Below, one piece after another: positions 41,501 through 45,572 of a DNA stretch of 45,572 nucleotides. Source of the DNA: DAONFI01 sp035403485 (lineage in GTDB: Bacteria > Planctomycetota > Phycisphaerae > SM23-33). Under the pieces are notes generated by a model. It had not been told where the DNA came from, searched no databases, and saw nothing but the letters and a program-made list of their open reading frames with translations. The stretch is taken from contig CAZIAZ010000021.1 in the NCBI GenBank assembly GCA_964536835.1, positions 1 through 45,572 of the forward strand, in the 5' to 3' direction. The position numbers and the translations under genes are program-made. Position 1 is the stretch's first letter; every line of letters begins with the position of its first letter.

Positions 41501-42495
41501 CGCTGTTGATGGACAGGTTTGACCTGAAGGATTTTGCCGACTGGCTGGCTGGCCCGAATCGGCCGCAATCACGGCCGGCAAGGCTGACCTTCGCGGAAAA
41601 GGAAGAACTGAAAAAACAGGCTGACGCAGCCATATCGCAGTTTGCAAAACGCTTCGCCAAGGCTGACCTGTCAATGAAATTTTCATTCGACAGTTTTATG
41701 GGTTACGACGAGGCGGTCGACAAAAGTTATCTGTTCGATAAGGTTTACGCGTCGCTGCTGATTCGCGGCGGCAAGCTGGCGTTCGATTACAACGGCGGAT
41801 TAGCCGGCGGCGTCTCCCGCGGTTCTTACGCATGCGATTTCCTTGCGGATGAGCCCCGCATGGTCTGGGAGAGCAGCGTTATCGACGTGCAGGCTACGCC
41901 GGAACTTATGCCGCAGATTAACAAGGATTTTCCAGGCAATACGGTTGATGGCACATTTACGAACGTCGTGAAAGTTTACAGCCGTCTGCGGGATTTTTGG
42001 GCGAACCGTCTCGACGACCGTTATCCGCTGTTGATGGTGGGCTTGGGCAAGATGACAGCCAGGAACGGCTATGTCGTGGGCAAGGCTGCTCCGGCGTTCG
42101 TTGCCAAAATTTTTCCGGGCCTGAATCTGACGAAATATTATTATCAGAAAATGACGGCGTACCAGGAGTTTCAGAGCAACGGCGTTTGCGTGAACGACGC
42201 GATATTCAGCGGCAAAAGCTATGACGTTTACATGAACGGCACGACCGACCTGGACAAGAATATCGAGTATACGGTTGGCCTTCAGCTGCTAGGCTCGCTC
42301 AGCAGTGCGGACTGGAAACACGACTGGCGGCAGGGCCGTCTGCCGCTGCTGAAACTCAGGGGCAGAATCGAAAAGGGCAAACTCGTTGACGATGTGATGA
42401 AATATCCGTGGCCGAATGAGACTCTTGGTGCAATTTTTATAAAAAACAATGTTTTCTATCGCGCCTGGCTGCTTAGAAACCAGGACGACCAATGA
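38533..42495 (+). CDS. Very large AsmA/TamB-like envelope protein
   Basis: This 1320-residue protein has one N-terminal transmembrane anchor at about 17-40 (IIVRWVVITLVFLIAAWAF) and then an extracytoplasmic, beta-rich chain. Recurrent patterns are typical of AsmA and AsmA-like repeats: GLSVTFGSVEASWGKGLILRDF, LEINAEVDSAGNVNLG, FTLDVAG, and a C-terminal segment (about 1150-1300) with FLADEPRMVWESSVIDVQATPELMP. AsmA and TamB proteins span the periplasm and act in lipid or protein transport to the outer membrane; that is the probable role here. The C-terminal region also contains VDGTFTNVVKVYSRL and VGLGKMTARNGYVVGKA. Its neighbour is an LpxH-like phosphoesterase, convergent. Confidence 0.8.
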   Translation: MADSNTNRIRPGRRPLQIIVRWVVITLVFLIAAWAFMPLWLPVSGITGSICRDIHERTGLSVTFGSVEASWGKGLILRDFVISSPQGFSQSEPMVKFHRFHCDFSPIRMLLGARLGWCEMEGLEINAEVDSAGNVNLGSLKKLQDDDSGGMNFGRISLTASKFTLDVAGNPQKLTFGVRNLQFISGRLSNLEQMTMTADVEQAGTAAPVNLQLSAKGSGSPDVARGMLNFVNVDISQIPLPSAESGFPLKSLGGRCDGMLQFHVNKALQVESLTLDLAFNGLAISPAAGEPFEKIPRVTFRTQAALDAIDEGLDISHYEFSMPGLNISGSGDLHSEFFEGNWRGLEFLKLAGVVEPRELRKIFGNHDDIPEHLDGPLAITAFAEIKERTLKFGWNVDAVNARLCRGGDVLKPLGDAMAMSFAGGIGLDDDTNTLAVEKLGVIFGQNVLTGGGRIENLSDLPDLRENYDSVLEILRRLRLHGTMQLAVDGSSKPLNGTWSLDGGERIHIISTLMADEKTTLKLGDVFVKPAGKASHVDLVATLNALSGEVEKGQLELSCGNSTLQLNDITVRRQAGDGVSGYVIEGQIDGKGLEEFAGFLPQLDGEAELRGEISGTLKGFVDEHVLKPELAVNLNLNRTDIRIGDGFFTKKAGTDFAFDVAAAGIDDHGKVNFRSNVTASDDKDSINLKILASPDERNGIDNATFTLSADNVGMLRRYSPEILGRMNIEDIDGGVTASGVVKKSGVDAGGLEYEIACKPEKISFLLGRNDVTMNGEISLHGKIESRKIQKIFIGELDAGGFDFTFNGDVKKPAGMGVKFSWELAGQDDFINDGGMIHLRSLVGMIGENRFQLAGVINAGKPFEKSPDLSGTDLHMAINLVDPQTLMTLLPSLASYKPEGDAFLDMQLTSSARDVWLISAVTLKSDGVSGAYNGRRVGLNGSLKLRDVLVKGGRIDAATLNADGLGFSVDGENGYLLADVSMVDSVPSGELSLLMDRFDLKDFADWLAGPNRPQSRPARLTFAEKEELKKQADAAISQFAKRFAKADLSMKFSFDSFMGYDEAVDKSYLFDKVYASLLIRGGKLAFDYNGGLAGGVSRGSYACDFLADEPRMVWESSVIDVQATPELMPQINKDFPGNTVDGTFTNVVKVYSRLRDFWANRLDDRYPLLMVGLGKMTARNGYVVGKAAPAFVAKIFPGLNLTKYYYQKMTAYQEFQSNGVCVNDAIFSGKSYDVYMNGTTDLDKNIEYTVGLQLLGSLSSADWKHDWRQGRLPLLKLRGRIEKGKLVDDVMKYPWPNETLGAIFIKNNVFYRAWLLRNQDDQ

Positions 42496-42564
42496 TATGA
42501 TTTTTGCGGGCATTTGCCGTTTGTCATAAAAAATAGTGATTTGATTTTTTTTGTACAGCCGGCT

Positions 42565-43284
42565 TTATTGTTCGTGGTTCGGCCTTGCGTTGATGGGATC
42601 GCATTCCAGATGTTTGATTGCCGAGCCGGAATTGTGAAACCACAGACCCCTGAAATAGAAATTGCGAAAGGCCTTGTGTATATGGCCGAAATAGACGTTT
42701 TTCAGGCCAGCCGCCAGTTCGGGGTGATGATGCACGAGTGATTTATGTATTCGCCACGCCGCGTAAACCGGACTTTGCAGGCGGCTGCTGAGTACGTGCA
42801 GTCGCGATGATACGATAGCCCTGTATCCAAACTGTCTTGCGCTGCCTCGCATGGTTTCGTCCTCAAGCAGCCTGCGTTCCAGCGGGTCGCACAAGCCCAT
42901 TTTCATCGGTACGTCGCCGTGCAGGAAGAGGCAGTCGCCGATTTTGATGTGGGACGGATTCCACTGGAAATTCGACATTTCTTCGCTCAGTCGGTCGAGT
43001 GTGCCGCGGAAATGCTCAAGGCCGTCGTGATTGCCCATGACGTAAAAAAAACGGCACTTCGGAAAACGGCGGCAGACGTTGCTCAGCCAGAGGGCTGCTT
43101 CTTTCGTCGTGGCGTCGAAATCCTCCAGCGTAGTCCAGCGGAAATCGAAAATATCGCCGTTCAGCACCATGAAATCCGCATCGTCGGCGTGTCTGAATAT
43201 GCGTTCCATGTGCGTATTGACGTCAGTCCTCTCCGTGAACATGTGCAGGTCGGAAACGACATATCCATTACGCAGATATTTCAT
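42565..43284 (-). CDS. LpxH-like metallophosphoesterase
   Basis: This is a 239-residue calcineurin-like phosphoesterase. The five metal-binding motifs are visible: SDLH (11-14), GDIFDF (43-48), GNHD (84-87), HGD (122-124) and GHIH (200-203). The size and motif set match the LpxH/UDP-2,3-diacylglucosamine hydrolase group, which cuts the pyrophosphate in lipid A synthesis, but some close members have other substrates. LpxK in this window supports a lipid A role. It starts 9 bp after the typA stop, with an AAGGG site. I leave the symbol empty since LpxH is not certain. Confidence 0.8.
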   Translation of the reverse strand: MKYLRNGYVVSDLHMFTERTDVNTHMERIFRHADDADFMVLNGDIFDFRWTTLEDFDATTKEAALWLSNVCRRFPKCRFFYVMGNHDGLEHFRGTLDRLSEEMSNFQWNPSHIKIGDCLFLHGDVPMKMGLCDPLERRLLEDETMRGSARQFGYRAIVSSRLHVLSSRLQSPVYAAWRIHKSLVHHHPELAAGLKNVYFGHIHKAFRNFYFRGLWFHNSGSAIKHLECDPINARPNHEQ

Positions 43285-43293
43285 ATTCCGTGT

Positions 43294-45132
43294 TTATCCC
43301 TTTGCCTGTCGGAACGAACGTTTGCGGTCGGCTTCCTTCAGATAGCGTTTTCGAAGGCGTACGTTGTTTGGCGTTATTTCCACGAGTTCGTCGTCTTCGA
43401 TATATTCCAGCGCCTGTTCGAGTGAAAGTTTTCTGGGCGCTTTGAGCACCACAGTGAAATCCTTCGTTGCCGAACGTACGTTGGTAAGGTTTTTCTTGCG
43501 AACCACGTTTGAGGGCAGATCGTTGTCGCGGCAGTGTTCGCCGACAATCTGGCCTTCGTAGACCTGGTCGCCTGGCTCAACAAACATTATACCACGGTCG
43601 GCGAGCTGGTCCAGGGCGTAAGCCGTGACCTGGCCGGTTTCTGTCGCTATCATGACGCCGTTCAGGCGGCCGCCGATTTCCCCGCGGAATTCGTCGTATT
43701 TTTCGAATCTGTGGTGAATTATGGCTTCGCCCTGGGTGGCTGTCAACAGGCGGTTTCGCAGGCCTATCAGGCCGCGGGACGGAATCATGAATTCCAGTAC
43801 GCTGCGAGTGCCCTGCGTATCCATGTGAAGCATGTCGGCTTTGCGGTCGCCGAGTAATTGCATGGTCGGCCCTACGCCGTCGGTCGGGACATCCACGATG
43901 AGTTTTTCCATCGGCTCAAGAAGTTTACCGTTTTCGTTGCGACGATAAATAACTTCCGGCTTGCCGACGCAGAGTTCGTAACTTTCCCGCCGCATATTTT
44001 CCAGCAGGATTCCCAGGTGCAGAAGGCCTCTGCCGGAGACGTTGAATTCGTCGCCTCTGTCTTCGACGCGCAGTGCGACGTTGGATTGCAATTCGCGTTT
44101 CAGCCGTTCGCGTAATTGTCGGTTTGTCACGTATTTGCCGTCACGGCCGGCGAACGGCCCGTCGTTTATGCGGAATTTCATGTGCAGCGTGGGTTCGTCG
44201 ATGGCGACCGGCGGCAGAGCCACCGGATTTTCCAGGTCAGCCAGCGTATCGCCGATGTCCACGTGTTCCAGCCCTATGACCGCGCAGAGATTGCCGGCTG
44301 TTACTTCGTCGACTTCCTTGCGGGATAGCTTGTCGAAACTCTGCAGGATGGCGACTTTCTGTTTTATCTGCTTGCCGTCCCGCATTATGGTGGTTATCTG
44401 CTGGCCCTTGCGGATTGTGCCCTCGAAGACCCTGCCGATGCCGATTCGCCCGACGTAGTCGTTGTAATCTATGGACGTGATGAGCATTTGCAACGGATTG
44501 TCCGGATTGCCGTTGGGTTCTGGAATGTGTTCGATTATTGCGTCGAACAGGTCATGAATGTCGGCTGTGCCAGGTTCGGGAATGCCCTTGTATTTTTCCT
44601 CGCTGATAGCCCAGCCGTTTCTGCCCGATGCCAGCAGAAAAGGAAAATCAATGGCATGTTCATCCGCACCGAGGTCGACTAGCAGGTCGAATACTTCCTC
44701 GTGAACTTTTTTTGCACGCTGGTCGGGGCGATCCATCTTGTTTATGACGACGATGGGCATAAGGCCGGCTTCCAGTGCCTTGGACAGCACGTAGCGGGTC
44801 TGCGGCATGACGCCTTCTGCGGAATCGACCAGCAGAAGAGCGCCGTCGGCCATTTTCATTACGCGCTCAACCTCGCCGGAAAAATCGGCGTGGCCGGGCG
44901 TGTCAACGATATTTATATGGTATCGTTCGCCGTTGCGGGCGGTATAGTCAATGGCGCAGTTCTTGCTGAGAATGGTTATCCCACGCTCGCGTTCTATATC
45001 GTTCGAGTCCATTATGCAGTCGACCGCCAGTTCGCTATCGCGGAAAAGGCCGCTCTGACGCAGAAGCTGGTCCACCAGCGTAGTCTTGCCGTGGTCGACG
45101 TGAGCTATGATTGCAACGTTACGTATTTTCAT
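43294..45132 (-). CDS. typA: Ribosome-associated GTPase TypA/BipA
   Basis: This 612-residue translational GTPase has the G-motifs AHVDHGKTT (P-loop), RERGIT (switch I), DTPGHADF (switch II), NKMDRPDQR and a SAT-like ASGRNGW. The EF-G-like domain V and the TypA-specific C-terminal region (KNLTNVRS, VVLKAPRKLSLEQALEYI, EITPNNVRLRKRYL) are present. TypA assists 50S assembly and stress responses. The frame is open to 45198, but I chose the ATG at 45132, at MKIRNVAIIAHVDHGK, which matches family length. A candidate promoter lies at 45169-45197. It is in an operon with the LpxH-like gene. Confidence 0.96.
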   Translation of the reverse strand: MKIRNVAIIAHVDHGKTTLVDQLLRQSGLFRDSELAVDCIMDSNDIERERGITILSKNCAIDYTARNGERYHINIVDTPGHADFSGEVERVMKMADGALLLVDSAEGVMPQTRYVLSKALEAGLMPIVVINKMDRPDQRAKKVHEEVFDLLVDLGADEHAIDFPFLLASGRNGWAISEEKYKGIPEPGTADIHDLFDAIIEHIPEPNGNPDNPLQMLITSIDYNDYVGRIGIGRVFEGTIRKGQQITTIMRDGKQIKQKVAILQSFDKLSRKEVDEVTAGNLCAVIGLEHVDIGDTLADLENPVALPPVAIDEPTLHMKFRINDGPFAGRDGKYVTNRQLRERLKRELQSNVALRVEDRGDEFNVSGRGLLHLGILLENMRRESYELCVGKPEVIYRRNENGKLLEPMEKLIVDVPTDGVGPTMQLLGDRKADMLHMDTQGTRSVLEFMIPSRGLIGLRNRLLTATQGEAIIHHRFEKYDEFRGEIGGRLNGVMIATETGQVTAYALDQLADRGIMFVEPGDQVYEGQIVGEHCRDNDLPSNVVRKKNLTNVRSATKDFTVVLKAPRKLSLEQALEYIEDDELVEITPNNVRLRKRYLKEADRKRSFRQAKG

Positions 45133-45168
45133 TTGTGCATCTTCTTTCAACAAAAAAACAAGGGCGAG

Positions 45169-45197
45169 ATTATATATAACTCCGTCGGGCTTTTCCA
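45169..45197 (-). promoter_or_regulatory. Candidate promoter for typA
   Basis: On the minus strand, TGGAAA (45197-45192) and TATAAT (45174-45169) are 17 nt apart, giving a leader of about 30 nt before the ATG at 45132. The -35 is only a partial match. Confidence 0.45.
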
Positions 45198-45293
45198 CTA
45201 CCTTAAGATAAAGTTTTTACGGCTGCTGTTTTTATTTTGGGCCTTTATGCTCTCTGCCTGGCTGGCGTAAATCGGTCAGTTTGAAGTATTTTC

Positions 45294-45321
45294 TTGAAGT
45301 TGACGGGTGTTCTGGTAAAAT
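45294..45321 (+). promoter_or_regulatory. Candidate promoter for alaS
   Basis: TTGAAG (45294-45299) and TAAAAT (45316-45321) are 16 nt apart, pointing toward alaS with a leader of about 30 nt. The gap between typA and alaS contains no other recognised feature. Confidence 0.45.
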
Positions 45322-45358
45322 TTTGCCCTGTTTTTAGAGATTTTTCAAGGAATTCATT

Positions 45359-45572
45359 ATGGCCAGGACATGTAAAGAGCTTCGTGCGGAATTTGTGCGT
45401 TTTTTCGAGCAGAAGGGACATCGTAACATCATCAGCAGCCCGCTGTTGCCGGCGGACGACCCTACGCTGCTTTTCGCCAACGCCGGCATGAACCAGTTCA
45501 AGCCGATTTTCCTCGGCACAGAAACCCGCGAATACTCCCGTGCCGTCAATACGCAGAAATGCATCCGAGCCG
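45359..45572 (+). CDS. alaS: Alanine-tRNA ligase (partial, N-terminus)
   Basis: This is the first 71 residues of alanyl-tRNA synthetase, cut by the window edge. It begins MARTCKELRAEFVRFFEQKG, then SSPLLPADDPTLLFANAGMN, QFKPIFLG and AVNTQKCIRA. These match AlaRS motif 1 and the start of the class II catalytic domain, which charges tRNA-Ala. AAGGA is present 8 nt before the ATG at 45359. No frame disruption is seen before the edge. Confidence 0.96.
   Translation, partial: MARTCKELRAEFVRFFEQKGHRNIISSPLLPADDPTLLFANAGMNQFKPIFLGTETREYSRAVNTQKCIRA

Noticed and set aside
1..45572. CRISPR array, rRNA or transposase gene
   Set aside because: There are no spaced direct repeats of CRISPR type, no rRNA-like sequence and no transposase frame. 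The 42-bp array has no spacers.

Overview
The window looks like chromosomal DNA from a Gram-negative, probably anaerobic or microaerophilic member of the Planctomycetota, most likely class Phycisphaerae. The outer membrane is implied by an LpxK kinase, an LpxH-like phosphoesterase, a 1320-residue AsmA-like protein and several lipoproteins. A PEP-CTERM exported protein, a Tad pilus operon carrying a eukaryotic-type Ser/Thr kinase and FHA domains, a UroD-like methyltransferase beside an AraC regulator, and many AT-rich intergenic repeats fit that phylum. The lineage is inferred from gene content; there is no rRNA gene here.

Layout. 1-2.6 kb: a PEP-CTERM protein lying between two copies of a short repeat, a small basic protein, and a divergent XRE/S24 (CI/LexA-like) repressor behind an 18-bp palindrome. 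2.6-5.0 kb, minus strand: mntP, a 56-residue 2[4Fe-4S] ferredoxin, an SDR oxidoreductase and a lipoprotein. 5.1-7.9 kb: a GH57 glucan hydrolase/transferase with a glycogen-synthase-like GT. 8.2-10.9 kb: pyrD, a membrane protein, a 42-bp tandem repeat and a DUF2203 protein. 11.1-13.9 kb: an ECF sigma factor, a membrane protein in the anti-sigma position and a beta-propeller lipoprotein, translationally coupled. 14.2-16.3 kb: an AraC regulator divergent from a UroD-like protein. 16.4-21.1 kb: lysC, lpxK, a TPR protein and a CPBP protease.

21.1-33.5 kb is the centrepiece: one tightly packed minus-strand operon, in transcription order a CpaF ATPase, Flp pilin, prepilin peptidase, a transmembrane Ser/Thr kinase with a long coiled/TPR C-terminal part, CpaB, an FHA-CpaF fusion ATPase, TadB, TadC, an FHA-transmembrane protein and a U32 protein. 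It encodes the inner-membrane and pilin parts of a Tad machine together with a phosphothreonine writer and two readers, which suggests assembly controlled by phosphorylation. Secretin, TadZ/CpaE and minor pilins are not in the window.

33.9-45.6 kb: a large multi-spanning membrane protein, a GT2 glycosyltransferase, a secreted coiled-coil protein, the AsmA-like protein, an LpxH-like phosphoesterase in an operon with typA, and the start of alaS.

Beyond genes, the window holds a family of about 165-bp elements with terminal inverted repeats (13994-14160 and 33756-33917). They share an internal 52-nt sequence enclosed by a stem whose base pairs covary between the copies. Related fragments occur at 1-61, 1091-1134 and about 10177-10263.
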